DNA from: Clostridiaceae bacterium
Lineage (GTDB): Bacteria; Bacillota; Clostridia; Lachnospirales; Lachnospiraceae
Assembly: GCA_902362865.1 (NCBI GenBank)
Contig: CABIYE010000043.1
Coordinates: 1-21,594, forward strand
Length of the DNA: 21,594 nucleotides
Reading direction: 5' to 3'
Shown here one piece after another: positions 1 to 9,049 of this stretch. The notes under the pieces were generated by a model. It worked only from the letters and a program-made list of their open reading frames with translations, had not been told where the DNA came from and searched no databases. The position numbers and the translations under genes are program-made. Each line of letters opens with the position of its first letter. The first letter of the stretch is position 1.

Positions 1-510
1 CAATCGTTCCAAAATGCGGTTATGGAGGGGGTTCTTTATGGCTGCGAGCAGGGGCTGTATGGATGGAAAGTGACAGACTGTAAAATCTGTTTTGAATATG
101 GATTGTATTATAGTCCTGTAAGTACCCCCGCAGACTTTCGGCTGCTTTCCCCTATCGTATTGGAGCAGGCTTTAAAAAAAGCAGGGACAGAACTATTAGA
201 GCCATATCTCCACTTTGAAATTTATGCACCGCAGGAATATCTCTCACGGGCGTATCATGATGCTCCAAGGTATTGTGCAGATATTGTAAGTACTCAGATA
301 AAGAATGACGAGGTCATTCTGAAAGGAGAAATCCCTGCTAGATGTATTCAAGAATACAGGAACGATTTAACTTATTTCACAAATGGGCAGGGAGTCTGCT
401 TGACAGAGTTAAAAGGATACCAGCCAGCTACTGGTAAACTTATTTGCCAACCCCGCCGCCCGAATAGCCGTATAGATAAGGTTCGGCATATGTTCCACAA
501 GTTAGCCTAA
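1..510 (+). CDS. tet(W): Tet(W)-type ribosomal protection protein, C-terminal part
   Basis: Translation-factor-like GTPase of the Tet(M)/Tet(O)/Tet(W) family, which binds the ribosome and releases tetracycline. The reading frame is open from base 1 ([10 protein letters not shown]...), so the gene is 5'-truncated by the window edge; Met at 22 is internal. About 169 C-terminal residues of a roughly 640-aa protein are present, covering the domain IV/V region. Family blocks visible are [61 protein letters not shown] and [16 protein letters not shown]. The ending MFHKLA matches my recollection of Tet(W) rather than Tet(M) (MFNKIT) or Tet(O). This family is often mosaic, and the missing N-terminal three quarters could come from another allele. 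A KTR protein gene follows 51 bases downstream, then a terminator. Confidence 0.93.
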   Translation, partial: QSFQNAVMEGVLYGCEQGLYGWKVTDCKICFEYGLYYSPVSTPADFRLLSPIVLEQALKKAGTELLEPYLHFEIYAPQEYLSRAYHDAPRYCADIVSTQIKNDEVILKGEIPARCIQEYRNDLTYFTNGQGVCLTELKGYQPATGKLICQPRRPNSRIDKVRHMFHKLA

Positions 511-561
511 CAGCTTGCATAAGTCGTATAAAATGAGATTTGAAAGGATTAGAAGCTAATT

Positions 562-735
562 ATGATGAAATGCGAATGGATATTATGTCCTGTTTGTGGG
601 AGCAAAACCCGTAATAAAATTAGGAAGGACACTGTTTTGAAGAATTATCCCCTTTATTGTCCAAAATGCAGACAAGAAAGATTGATTAAAGTTGACAACT
701 TGAAGATAACTGTCATCAAAGAGCCAGACGCTTAA
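562..735 (+). CDS. cysteine-rich KTR domain small protein (57 aa)
   Basis: Small presumed zinc-binding protein of unknown role, commonly encoded just downstream of ribosomal-protection tet genes in Tn916-like elements (Orf6-like). Two CxxC pairs are visible: CPVC (C9, C12) and CPKC (C33, C36), with the SKTR motif and TVLKNYPLYCPKC between and around them. The start is ATG 562, preceded by GAAAGGA at 542-548; the next in-frame ATG at 565 is also possible. It lies 51 bases after tet(W) with no terminator between, so the two are probably co-transcribed. A paralogue with cysteines at the same four positions is encoded at 9050-9235, next to a different resistance-like gene. That recurrence suggests a link with ribosome-protection cassettes, but no biochemical function should be assigned. 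Confidence 0.8.
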   Translation: MMKCEWILCPVCGSKTRNKIRKDTVLKNYPLYCPKCRQERLIKVDNLKITVIKEPDA

Positions 736-740
736 GACGC

Positions 741-788
741 AGAGCCGATGAAATTGTGGAACAATTCACGAATCATCGGCTCTTTTTG
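741..788 (+). terminator. Rho-independent terminator after tet(W)-KTR
   Basis: An 11-bp perfect stem, AGAGCCGATGA (741-751) with TCATCGGCTCT (773-783), is followed by a T run. The inside can add AATTGT/ACAATT pairing. It ends the tet(W)-KTR transcript. Confidence 0.88.
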
Positions 789-864
789 TTTCGTATTTGA
801 AAGAACAAACTCACCAAATAAAAAAAACGATATTCGGGTGGGTTATTTTGTTATACCCTAAATT

Positions 865-900
865 ACCCTCTGAATTTGTTTTTAAATTTGGAGGGTTTTT
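865..900 (+). terminator. second terminator-like hairpin
   Basis: ACCCTC (865-870) pairs with GAGGGT (891-896); an inner AATTT/AAATT stem is separated by a TG step on each side, and TTTTT follows. It lies between tet(W)-KTR and the mobilization genes and probably insulates them. I see no convincing gene in the rest of 789-1227. Confidence 0.55.
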
Positions 901-1074
901 ATGTTCCTTTTTTCGGGCGGTTGCCCATCTGCTTATATAAAGCAAAGTTTATTTATACATAGCACATCAGGGAATGGCGGGAAGCCAGTTAAAAAAATCC
1001 CTGCCAGTGCAACGGTACTTCCCACCATGAAGGTAGAAGTACAATCTCCATACAACAGAATTAGTATTTCCCAT

Positions 1075-1110
1075 AACCGTAAAGGTCACAAAGCCTTTGC
1101 GGTTTTTCTT
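1075..1110 (+). terminator. terminator-like hairpin upstream of sigma-like gene
   Basis: AACCGTAAAGG (1075-1085) pairs with CCTTTGCGGTT (1094-1104), with one T-G step, and is followed by TTTCTTTT. It probably ends a short untranslated transcript or acts as a leader element. Confidence 0.6.
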
Positions 1111-1119
1111 TTGTCGTTT

Positions 1120-1148
1120 TTGGTTGGAAAGTGCCGCAGGACTATTAT
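1120..1148 (+). promoter_or_regulatory. possible sigma-A promoter for the sigma-like gene
   Basis: TTGGTT (1120-1125), a 17-base spacer and TATTAT (1143-1148) precede the gene at 1228 by about 75 bases. The match is moderate, and a second hairpin-free candidate cannot be excluded. Confidence 0.35.
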
Positions 1149-1227
1149 TGGTGTTAAGTGTCGTTCGCCGCCTTTCAATCTGGATTTTTATGTTTTCAAA
1201 GATTCAGATTGATTGGAGGAAAAAAGA

Positions 1228-1653
1228 ATGGCATATAACAACGGACGTGAGGACAGGAAGTGGCGTATCTGGAAAGAAGCCGAGGAAAAAGTGTTGCGGG
1301 AACATGGAGTTGATGAAGCTACCATCGAACAAATCCGTATTGACGACAGGGCAGACTTTAATTCCAACAGGCGGTTTTACCATTGGACAAGCGATTTCGG
1401 GGAATACCTTGAGGGAATGGCAGACAGGGAACAGTCAGCCGAAGTAAAGACCGTTGAAGATTTACTGGATGAAATCGAAGATGAAAATCTGTATCAGGCA
1501 TTACTTACGGTGGACAGGCGTACACTGCAAATCGTTCTGCTGAAAATGAAAGGGTATTCCACAAAAGAGATTGCCCCGCTTGTGCATTTAACGACGGGTG
1601 CTATCTATGCACGGTTAGACCATCTTAGAAAAAAGTTGCGGAAGATTTTATAG
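1228..1653 (+). CDS. sigma-70 region 4-like factor (141 aa)
   Basis: Small sigma-factor-like DNA-binding protein of the kind found in Firmicute conjugative and mobilizable elements. The C-terminal third carries a sigma region 4 helix-turn-helix: LLTVDRRTLQIVLLKMKGYS, then TKEIAPLVHLTTGAIYARLD and HLRKKLRKIL. No region 2 is present, so it may act as an accessory transcription factor rather than a full sigma factor. The chosen start is ATG 1228 because TTGGAGGA (1213-1220) is a good ribosome binding site at the right spacing; an in-frame TTG at 1213 lies inside that site and was rejected. It is followed by a strong terminator and then the oriT-like region. It probably regulates element genes, by inference from position. 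Confidence 0.75.
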   Translation: MAYNNGREDRKWRIWKEAEEKVLREHGVDEATIEQIRIDDRADFNSNRRFYHWTSDFGEYLEGMADREQSAEVKTVEDLLDEIEDENLYQALLTVDRRTLQIVLLKMKGYSTKEIAPLVHLTTGAIYARLDHLRKKLRKIL

Positions 1654-1684
1654 TCATCTAATACAGCATGCTTTCTTATGGGCT

Positions 1685-1720
1685 ATTGGGTGGGGGATAA
1701 AATTCTCCCACCCAATTTTA
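1685..1720 (+). terminator. terminator after sigma-like gene
   Basis: ATTGGGTGGG (1685-1694) pairs perfectly with CCCACCCAAT (1707-1716), with a short loop, and is followed by TTTTAG. It closes the transcript of the sigma-like gene. Confidence 0.8.
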
Positions 1721-1868
1721 GAATAAGTGAATAAAATCCCTGTCCATAGAGAATACTAAAAAGTTTGTGCAAAATCTTGACAGCCATATTGCCGCTATGG
1801 TATTCTGAAATACCAATGGGGAAATTGGAAGATTGAAAATTAAATAAGCACATAGATATAAGATTGAA

Positions 1869-2215
1869 ATGTCAGCCAATCGGCAAGGCTGACATGGGTT
1901 TTGAATTTCAAAGCCGCTACATAGCATTGCGAATCAGAGCGGGAGGGAATCCTCTTGTCGTTCGTGATGCAGTGTGGCGGCTTTTTCATTTATCCAAAAG
2001 TCAAAGGCAATAAAATCCAGAACGGAGGTGGAAAGGACATAGGATTTCCTTTTCGGAGGGTAAAGGCAGGCATTAAGAAAGCCGTTACACAGAAAAATGC
2101 TCTGCGGAGTTGTCCACAGAGATAGCGAGCATCGGATTGTGTCAGCCACAATCCAATCCACACCCTAAAGGCGTGTGGACTAACTTAGGGGACAACCCCT
2201 AGCTACCCCGATAAA
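1869..2215 (+). other. candidate oriT and mob upstream region
   Basis: This 592-base stretch (1654-2245) has no supported gene. It holds several inverted repeats: TGTCAGCC/GGCTGACA near 1869-1893, TCCACACC/GGCGTGTGGA (2158-2179) with one bulge, and TAGGGG/CCCCTA (2186-2201) immediately after. Repeats directly upstream of a mobC-relaxase pair are where MOBP oriT sites normally lie, and the GTGTGGACTAACTTAGGGG segment between the last two repeats is a plausible nick region. The exact nic site cannot be read from sequence. A 52-codon ATG frame from 1968 exists but lacks a ribosome binding site and recognisable features. Confidence 0.5.
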
Positions 2216-2245
2216 AGGAAAAATAAAACTGGAGGATTAAGAAAA

Positions 2246-2590
2246 ATGAGTAGAGAAAAATCAGAAAAAGTATGCATTACTTTTAGATTGAGCGAAGAAG
2301 AACATGAAAAATTAAAGCAGTATTCATCCGCCTGCGGTCTGTCCACCGCAGAATTTATGCGTCAGTTATGCAGGGGAAACGCACCGCAGCCACAGCCAGA
2401 GAAAGAATTTTGGGAACTATTAGGCACGCTTTACGAAGTACACGTAGCCTTTAAAAAGTGTATCCCCTACGCCCCTTCCGCTGATGAAATATGCAGGGAG
2501 ATTGAGGATTTTATCTTGGAACTGCAACGGAATTATACCCTCCCACAGCAGTTTGACATGGAAAAATTGACGGAACAGGGGGCAGTCTGA
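2246..2590 (+). CDS. mobC: MobC-like relaxosome accessory protein (114 aa)
   Basis: Relaxosome DNA-binding protein that would bind oriT and help the relaxase nick it. The N-terminal ~40 residues form a ribbon-helix-helix: VCITFRLSEEEHEKLKQYSS followed by ACGLSTAEFMRQLCRG. The C-terminal half (EFWELLGTLYEVHVAFKK...) matches the MobC layout. The start is ATG 2246 with TGGAGGA at 2230-2236. The relaxase gene begins one base after its stop codon, so the two are almost certainly translated together. The upstream inverted repeats are the expected binding target. The family assignment is confident from domain type and position; the exact MobC subgroup is not resolved. Confidence 0.82.
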   Translation: MSREKSEKVCITFRLSEEEHEKLKQYSSACGLSTAEFMRQLCRGNAPQPQPEKEFWELLGTLYEVHVAFKKCIPYAPSADEICREIEDFILELQRNYTLPQQFDMEKLTEQGAV

Positions 2591-2591
2591 T

Positions 2592-3947
2592 ATGGCGGCA
2601 ACGAGCCTCTGGCACATCGAAGGACGGTTGAAAGACTTAATTTCTTATGTGGAAAACCCAGAAAAGACCGTGCCGAATAAGGAGATGCAGGACTTCTTTG
2701 ACGTGTTCTCCTATGTGAAGAATCCACAGAAAACGGACAATGGAGAGTTTGTTTCCGCCATCAACTGTTTAAAAGAAACAGCGTTACAGCAGATGATTCT
2801 AACGAAAAAGCAGTACCAGAAGACAGGCGGGTATATCGCTTGGCACGGCTACCAGAGCTTCAAGCCAGACGAAGTAACGCCCGAACAATGCCACGAAATC
2901 GGCTTAAAACTTGCGAGGGAAATGTGGGGCGACAAGTACCAGATAATCGTTGTCACCCACCTTGACAGGGGGCATCTCCACAATCACTTCTGCTTCAACT
3001 CTGTTTCCTATCTGGATGGGAGCAAATATAATTACTCAAAATCGGAGCAGAAACGGCTAAGGGAAACGTCAGACCGCTTGTGCAGAGAGTACGGATTATC
3101 GGTGATTGAGAACCCGAAGAAAGCACCGTCAAGACCGCTGTATCTGGATGAAAAGAGCGGCAAGCCGACACGCTACAACGTCTATCTGGAAGATTTAGCG
3201 GAGGCAATCAGCGGCAGTCGGGATATTCCGCACATGATGAAGTATCTAATCGACAAAGGCTACGAGGTTGATTTTTCGGGCGGGCATTGGAAAATGAAGC
3301 TGCCGCAGTATAAGCATTTCACAAGATTAGATACGCTTGATGAACGCTTAACGCCCGATTTTATCCGTTCACATTTAGGCACAAGGGCAAGATATGGGAA
3401 CTACAAAGCAAAGATTTCCTACTCTCCCCATATGCCCGAAGAATATAAAAAGGCTTGGAAACCGCACCAGAAAACAAGGGGAATCTTAGCGTTGTATTAC
3501 TATTGGTGCTATCAGTTGGGGATATTTCCCAAAGGCACGGACTACAAGCCGACAAGCCCGCTTATGAAAGAGGAGCTTCGGAAACTGGATGAGATTACCA
3601 CACAGGTACGCTATATGTCGGAGCATAACATCTCCACCCTCTCCGATTTGCACGCCGACAGGGAGAAGAACCAGACGGAAATGGACAGGCTTACCAACTA
3701 TCGGCGGCATTTGCAGAATAAGATACGGCGTGCTTCACCCGCCGAGAAAGAAACGCTCCGAGAAGAAAAAAACGGGGTGACGGAACGGATAACGGAGCTG
3801 CGAAAGCGGCTGAAATATGCGGACGGGATTGAAAAACGCTCTGCCCACATTGATGACTGCTTGAACCAAATCCACGATACGGTTGAAAATCAAAGGTCAA
3901 ACCAGAATGGCAGGACAGACCGCAAGAGGGAGGACGCATTGCGATGA
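2592..3947 (+). CDS. MOBP-type relaxase/mobilization nuclease (451 aa)
   Basis: DNA relaxase that nicks oriT and pilots the single strand during mobilization by a helper conjugation system. The N-terminal relaxase domain (about 1-175) shows the metal-binding histidine cluster HLDRGHLHNHF (H123, H128, H130, H132) and a motif I candidate ISYVENPEKT with Tyr19 as likely nucleophile. A near-copy, YVKNPQKT, occurs at 41-48, so Tyr41 is an alternative. The C-terminal part (about 320-440) is rich in Glu, Lys and Arg and probably coiled coil. The start is ATG 2592, one base after mobC, with AGGGGG upstream. The stop overlaps the next gene (ATGA). No type IV coupling or mating genes lie in this element segment, so it is mobilizable rather than self-transmissible as far as seen. 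Confidence 0.9.
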   Translation: MAATSLWHIEGRLKDLISYVENPEKTVPNKEMQDFFDVFSYVKNPQKTDNGEFVSAINCLKETALQQMILTKKQYQKTGGYIAWHGYQSFKPDEVTPEQCHEIGLKLAREMWGDKYQIIVVTHLDRGHLHNHFCFNSVSYLDGSKYNYSKSEQKRLRETSDRLCREYGLSVIENPKKAPSRPLYLDEKSGKPTRYNVYLEDLAEAISGSRDIPHMMKYLIDKGYEVDFSGGHWKMKLPQYKHFTRLDTLDERLTPDFIRSHLGTRARYGNYKAKISYSPHMPEEYKKAWKPHQKTRGILALYYYWCYQLGIFPKGTDYKPTSPLMKEELRKLDEITTQVRYMSEHNISTLSDLHADREKNQTEMDRLTNYRRHLQNKIRRASPAEKETLREEKNGVTERITELRKRLKYADGIEKRSAHIDDCLNQIHDTVENQRSNQNGRTDRKREDALR

Positions 3948-4234
3948 GCAGACTGACAGAACAGGAACTTACGGAAATTTTAGACGAAAATAAGGGTATC
4001 TCAATGGTAAACCCGAATAGGGTGTACCCGCCCCTGCCGCCTGCTGAAAACATTATGCCCCTTATGCGTATCCCTGAACAGGCAACGCTCTGCGAGAAAA
4101 TCGGCGGCACGGAATATACAGTGACCGCACATTTCCGAGAGGACGGGAGGGACTTGCTTGGGCTTCTCAGCAGGATATTCATGCGGGACACAGCAGATTA
4201 CAGTTTTGATTCCGAGGGTTATGATGAGGATTAA
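3944..4234 (+). CDS. TnpW-like transposon protein (96 aa)
   Basis: Small protein resembling the TnpW family encoded beside large serine recombinases in Tn4451-like elements; its molecular role is not established. The recognisable part is the C-terminal half, LCEKIGGTEYTVTAHFRE followed by LLGLLSRIFMRDT, which parallels KIGKITYLVQALPSE...IHKKIEKLI in the second TnpW-like protein at 6281-6454. The first 45 residues, Pro-rich with MSRLTEQELTEILDENKG, are an extra N-terminal segment. The ATG overlaps the relaxase stop by four bases (ATGA), indicating translational coupling. The recombinase gene follows about 108 bases later behind its own promoter. Confidence 0.7.
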   Translation: MSRLTEQELTEILDENKGISMVNPNRVYPPLPPAENIMPLMRIPEQATLCEKIGGTEYTVTAHFREDGRDLLGLLSRIFMRDTADYSFDSEGYDED

Positions 4235-4265
4235 GAAATATCGGAAAGATTATCGCTTTAAAGCG

Positions 4266-6203
<1,938 letters not shown>

Positions 6204-6252
6204 TAGTCCTCCTTTCCGACAGCCGAATAAACAGGTATAATGTGTTGCTATC

Positions 6253-6258
6253 ATTATA
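6253..6258 (-). promoter_or_regulatory. extended -10 promoter of the intact recombinase
   Basis: TATAAT at 6258-6253 (minus strand) is preceded by TATGG, giving an extended -10. The -35 at 17-base spacing (GTGCAT) is poor. The leader from here to the start shares GGCTGTCGGAAAGGAG with the other recombinase leader, except for one base at its 5' end. Confidence 0.5.
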
Positions 6259-6280
6259 CCATATCCCGCCGCCTAATGCA

Positions 6281-6454
6281 CTACTCGGACGCTAAAAATC
6301 CCGGATTTCCGGGCTTTTTCTGCAAATCCTTTACAATGAGTTTCTCAATCTTTTTATGGATTGTATCGGTTGCCTTTTCACTCGGCAACGCTTGAACAAG
6401 ATAGGTGATTTTCCCTATTTTGCGTTCGGTTGTAATTGTCTGTTTTTTATCCAT
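6281..6454 (-). CDS. TnpW family small protein (57 aa)
   Basis: Member of the TnpW family of short proteins linked to serine-recombinase transposons. The core RKIGKITYLVQALPSEKATD and IHKKIEKLIVKD is the typical pattern. The start is ATG 6454, six bases after GGAAAAGGAGG; an upstream in-frame Met at 6505 is ignored because it has no such site. It lies directly upstream of the intact recombinase gene, separated by 77 bases containing that gene's own promoter. The role is unknown; regulation of recombination is only a guess from its constant position. It differs from the first-element TnpW in lacking the long N-terminal extension. Confidence 0.75.
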   Translation of the reverse strand: MDKKQTITTERKIGKITYLVQALPSEKATDTIHKKIEKLIVKDLQKKPGNPGFLASE

Positions 6455-6912
6455 TAGAAAAACCTCCTTTTCCTGTATGGATAAACTATATTCGTCAAAA
6501 GGCAAAAACGGGCGGTTGTTAGCTGCAACCTCACGGGAGTTTCACCCCGGCCCATGCTTATGGGTGCGCCGCGCAATACTTTGAGGGTGTTCAACGCGGG
6601 AGTATCATTGTGCCGCCTTGTATGTCGTCGCCCACAAGCTGCTAAACCTGTTTTACGGCGCGGTAGTTCTCGCTCGGCTTTTCCCCTATGGGGAAAAGCT
6701 GTCATGGCGTACCCGCCGACTGGCTCGGTACAGACGGAATGTACCCGTTTGCCTGTTATGCTGCGCACCAAAGGCCGCTTTCTTTGTCAAAGAACAATAG
6801 GCTTTGTCGGCCTGCAAAAGCACATCAACAGCGGATATGCTTTTGCGGAACGACAAATAGCCCATAACGGGAAGCGTGGAAAGGGGACACGCTCCCCGCA
6901 TGGGCTAAAAGA
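6455..6912. other. 458-base non-coding, structured intergenic region
   Basis: No frame here has a ribosome binding site or recognisable product. Reading the minus strand, the region is GC-rich and holds several small hairpins, including CTTTTCCCCATAGGGGAAAAG (stem CTTTTCCCC/GGGGAAAAG, 6676-6696), GGTTGNNNNNNNCAACC near 6515-6531 and CGGGGTGAAACTCCCG near 6536-6551. It separates the regulatory genes from tnpW and the recombinase, the place where Tn916 carries orf10 and xis. It may be an untranslated leader or recombination-site DNA. Confidence 0.4.
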
Positions 6913-7155
6913 TTATCCTACATGAAAAGCAAGGGTGCGGGTAATAAGGCGCACTTGCAGCCTGTTACGCATTTCCTCGTCCACATAGGAATAGGTATTG
7001 CCCGCGTCGTCTTTCAGCGTGCGGGTACAAAGTTTCGCTATGTAACCCTCGTAGTGCTTCAAGATCGCGCACATGGCGGTTGTGTCGCCGTTTGCCGCTG
7101 CGGAAATGACAGGGAACGGCAACAGATTTTCAGACTTCCTAACGGTATTCATCAT
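6913..7155 (-). CDS. Orf8-like helix-turn-helix regulator (80 aa)
   Basis: Small DNA-binding protein corresponding to Orf8 of Tn916, which acts with the sigma-like Orf7 in controlling excision and transfer genes. Family blocks are LLPFPVISAAANGDTTAM, CAILKHYEGYIAKLC and AGNTYSYVDEEMRNRLQVRL. The start is ATG 7155 (or the adjacent ATG 7152), with TTTGGAGGG upstream. The gene overlaps the end of the sigma-like gene by 17 bases in another frame, so the two are translationally coupled in the same order as in Tn916. There is no obvious terminator just after the stop. The identification rests on sequence pattern plus identical gene order. Confidence 0.75.
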   Translation of the reverse strand: MMNTVRKSENLLPFPVISAAANGDTTAMCAILKHYEGYIAKLCTRTLKDDAGNTYSYVDEEMRNRLQVRLITRTLAFHVG

Positions 7156-7576
7156 CTGCTTTTCCCTCCAAATACTGTTTGATTTTCGCAAGCGCGGATT
7201 TCCTGTGCCGGAAAACCGTCGTGCGTACAACATTCAGCAGTTCGCCAATTTCCGCGTCGCTCATATCCAAGAAGTAGGACAAAAGGATAATGTCGCGTTT
7301 CCTTTCGGGCAAAGCGTTAAGGGCTTCGGCAAGCAGTTCATTTTTGACGAGTACATCAAAGCCGGACACTTGAAAACGGAAATAATCGCTTTCGTATTCG
7401 TCCGTTGTGAAAAGCTGCGCGAGTTCGCTTTCGCTCAAATCCGAAAAAGTAACTTCGCGTGCTGCGCGTTTCGCAAGAGTGCGGCGGTGGCTTTTCGCTT
7501 CGCCGACCAAAGTTTTCTTTGCTAATGCGTCGTACTGATGTTGTATTCTTTCCTTGTCGGAAGAAGATAGCTCCAT
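7139..7576 (-). CDS. Orf7-like sigma-70 family factor (145 aa)
   Basis: Sigma-like transcription factor matching Orf7 of Tn916, which is needed to switch on recombination genes. The N-terminal part includes AAREVTFSDLSESELAQL, close to the KREVSFSDVGDYL block of Tn916. The C-terminal half is a region 4 helix-turn-helix: ALPERKRDIILLSYFLDMSD, AEIGELLNVVRTTVFRHRKS, ALAKIKQYLEG. The start is ATG 7576 with AGGAGG eight bases upstream; GTG 7585 is inside that site. It precedes and overlaps the Orf8-like gene. Two hairpin terminators (7862-7896, 7698-7740) sit in the leader, so read-through control of this gene is likely. Confidence 0.85.
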   Translation of the reverse strand: MELSSSDKERIQHQYDALAKKTLVGEAKSHRRTLAKRAAREVTFSDLSESELAQLFTTDEYESDYFRFQVSGFDVLVKNELLAEALNALPERKRDIILLSYFLDMSDAEIGELLNVVRTTVFRHRKSALAKIKQYLEGKADDEYR

Positions 7577-7697
7577 AGAGTTCACCTCCTTCCCGCGTGG
7601 AGTAGAGGACGGGAGTTAAGGGCTTGTCCTCTCTGCCCCTTTCGCTCCGTACCCGTTCGGGAGATGGCTCTTGAGTGCGCTTTTCAGAAAAAAGTTG

Positions 7698-7740
7698 AAA
7701 AAAGCAAAATGCGCCCGTCCGCAAGACGCGGACGGGCGCA
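7698..7740 (-). terminator. strong terminator upstream of Orf7-like gene
   Basis: A 13-bp perfect stem, TGCGCCCGTCCGC (7710-7722) with GCGGACGGGCGCA (7728-7740), is followed on the minus strand by TTTTGCTTTTTT. It would stop transcripts from the methyltransferase cassette, or from the promoter at 7966, before the sigma-like gene. Confidence 0.85.
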
Positions 7741-7854
7741 AAGGAAATGTAAGCAGTAGCTAAATGTATTGACAGTTCACATTCATAGCCGGAATATCCC
7801 GCTTGCGGAGCATAGCTTTTTTTGACCGCAAAGCATTAGGCGGGTTACAGTAAA

Positions 7855-7900
7855 TAAAAATGGACACGGCGATACCTCCCCGATACCGCCGTATCCTTAA
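7855..7900 (-). terminator. hairpin with flanking U/A tracts in leader
   Basis: GGATACGGCG and CGCCGTGTCC on the minus strand (7896-7887 and 7871-7862; one G-U pair) are followed by ATTTTTATTT. GCGGGT and ACCCGC on either side could pair instead, hinting at alternative folding. The + strand also has an A-rich end, so it could work both ways. Confidence 0.5.
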
Positions 7901-7938
7901 AAAAGGGCGACTTTAATACACTACCCGCAATCCATTCT

Positions 7939-7966
7939 ATAATAGGGAACAGCGGCTTTTGCGCAA
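7939..7966 (-). promoter_or_regulatory. possible promoter of Orf7-Orf8 transcript
   Basis: On the minus strand, TTGCGC (7966-7961), a 16-base spacer and TATTAT (7944-7939). The -35 is weak. A transcript from here would run through both hairpins before reaching the start at 7576. I see no gene in 7586-8049. Confidence 0.35.
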
Positions 7967-7973
7967 TATTAAA

Positions 7974-8022
7974 TAAAAAAGCCGATAACACATAGGTTTT
8001 TTGACCTAATGCGTTATCGGCT
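7974..8022 (-). terminator. terminator of the methyltransferase cassette
   Basis: On the minus strand, AGCCGATAACGCATTAGGT (8022-8004) pairs with ACCTATGTGTTATCGGCT (7997-7980), with one G-U pair and a one-base bulge, followed by TTTTTT. The bases just before it match those just before the tet(W)-KTR terminator. Confidence 0.88.
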
Positions 8023-8049
8023 CTGCGTCTATGCGTCTGGCACTTTTAA

Positions 8050-9033
8050 TCATTTTTTTTTGAATTTATTATATGTGTTAGCTAACTGTCCACAAGCCGC
8101 GTTAATCTCTCTGCCATGAGAAACTCTCATAGTAACTTCAAGTCCTGCTTGCTCTAATTGATGTTTGAATGCAACTATTTCCCGTTTCTGTGGTGCTTTA
8201 ATTCTTGAATTGCTTGTTGGGTTGTATTGTAACACGTTAATCATAACTTTTTTGCCCCGAAACCATTTTGCAAGTTGTCTTACATCTGAGGGCCGGTCAT
8301 TTATACCCGGTAAAAGCAAATACGCAAAGACAATTTTGCGATTATGCCTTTCAGAATAGGATAAGGCTTGCTTAACAACATCTTCAATAGCATATATGCG
8401 CATGTGAGGAATAATACGATTTCTTGCAGATTGTGTTGCTGCGTGTAAAGATATTGTCAACTGAATTTTAAGATGTTCCTCGCGCAATTTTTTTAATTGA
8501 TCGACCGGACCAACTGTTGATATGGTAATGCCGTCGGTTGGAAAGTTGAGCCCATATCTATCTCGGAGAATATGGATTGCTTTTATCAAGTTGTCATAAT
8601 TGAATAAAGGCTCTCCCATACCCATAAAAACGATACGGTTTACTTTTCGACGCAACAATATAATCTGTTGTACGATTTCTGACGATGTTAGATTACGAAC
8701 AAAGCCATTTCGCCCGGACTCACAAAAAATACAACCAACAGGACAACCGACTTGTGTGCTCACGCAAACAGTTCCACCATCTCGCCGCTTGATAAAAACC
8801 GTTTCAATGTATTTGTTGTCTTTCAGTTCGTAAACATACTTTTCAGTATCACTGCTTTTGCAAATATTTTTTACCAACATTGATAGATTTTTTTTGCGTG
8901 GTAATTGCTTATATAATTCTTCATATAAGGCTTTTGCTTCATTCTCGCCAATAACTTCCGACATTTCTTTGTAAGTAAATCCGTATGGATCATTCCGTAC
9001 TTCCGCAGGCGTATATTTAGGTAAACGTTTCAT
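8050..9033 (-). CDS. Cfr/RlmN-family radical SAM 23S rRNA methyltransferase (327 aa)
   Basis: Radical-SAM enzyme of the family that methylates A2503 of 23S rRNA: RlmN at C2 (housekeeping) or Cfr at C8, giving resistance to several 50S-targeting drug classes. The 4Fe-4S motif is CPVGCIFC (C97, C101, C104). The two mechanistic cysteines are present: C90 in TVCVSTQ and C314 in NAACGQL. Also seen are FMGMGEPLFNYDN (136-148) and ISLHAA (194-199). The strand FAYLLLPGIND (236-246) and LQYNPT (268-273) look closer to Cfr (AYIMLPGVND, IRYNPT) than to E. coli RlmN (EYVMLDGVND, IPFNPF). It is shorter than Cfr (~349 aa) and RlmN (~384 aa). The start is ATG 9033 after GAAAGGATAT. It lies 16 bases after the KTR gene, behind a drug-responsive-looking leader, and is visibly AT-richer than the recombinase gene. 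C2 versus C8 specificity cannot be read here. Confidence 0.85.
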   Translation of the reverse strand: MKRLPKYTPAEVRNDPYGFTYKEMSEVIGENEAKALYEELYKQLPRKKNLSMLVKNICKSSDTEKYVYELKDNKYIETVFIKRRDGGTVCVSTQVGCPVGCIFCESGRNGFVRNLTSSEIVQQIILLRRKVNRIVFMGMGEPLFNYDNLIKAIHILRDRYGLNFPTDGITISTVGPVDQLKKLREEHLKIQLTISLHAATQSARNRIIPHMRIYAIEDVVKQALSYSERHNRKIVFAYLLLPGINDRPSDVRQLAKWFRGKKVMINVLQYNPTSNSRIKAPQKREIVAFKHQLEQAGLEVTMRVSHGREINAACGQLANTYNKFKKK

Positions 9034-9049
9034 TTTTATATCCTTTCTT

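Noticed and set aside
901..1212. 103-aa + strand frame
   Set aside because: Its ATG follows a terminator directly, the frame runs through another terminator hairpin, and the protein has no recognisable features.
1718..2161. Two minus-strand frames of 69 and 75 aa
   Set aside because: They overlie the inverted repeats of the likely oriT, have no ribosome binding sites and no family resemblance.
3691..4191. 166-aa minus-strand frame
   Set aside because: It lies opposite the relaxase and TnpW genes; composition is Ser/Pro/Arg-rich, as expected of an antisense shadow.
6454..6925. Overlapping frames on both strands in the 6.5-6.9 kb gap
   Set aside because: No ribosome binding sites, and low-complexity Arg/Gly-rich products; treated as non-coding.
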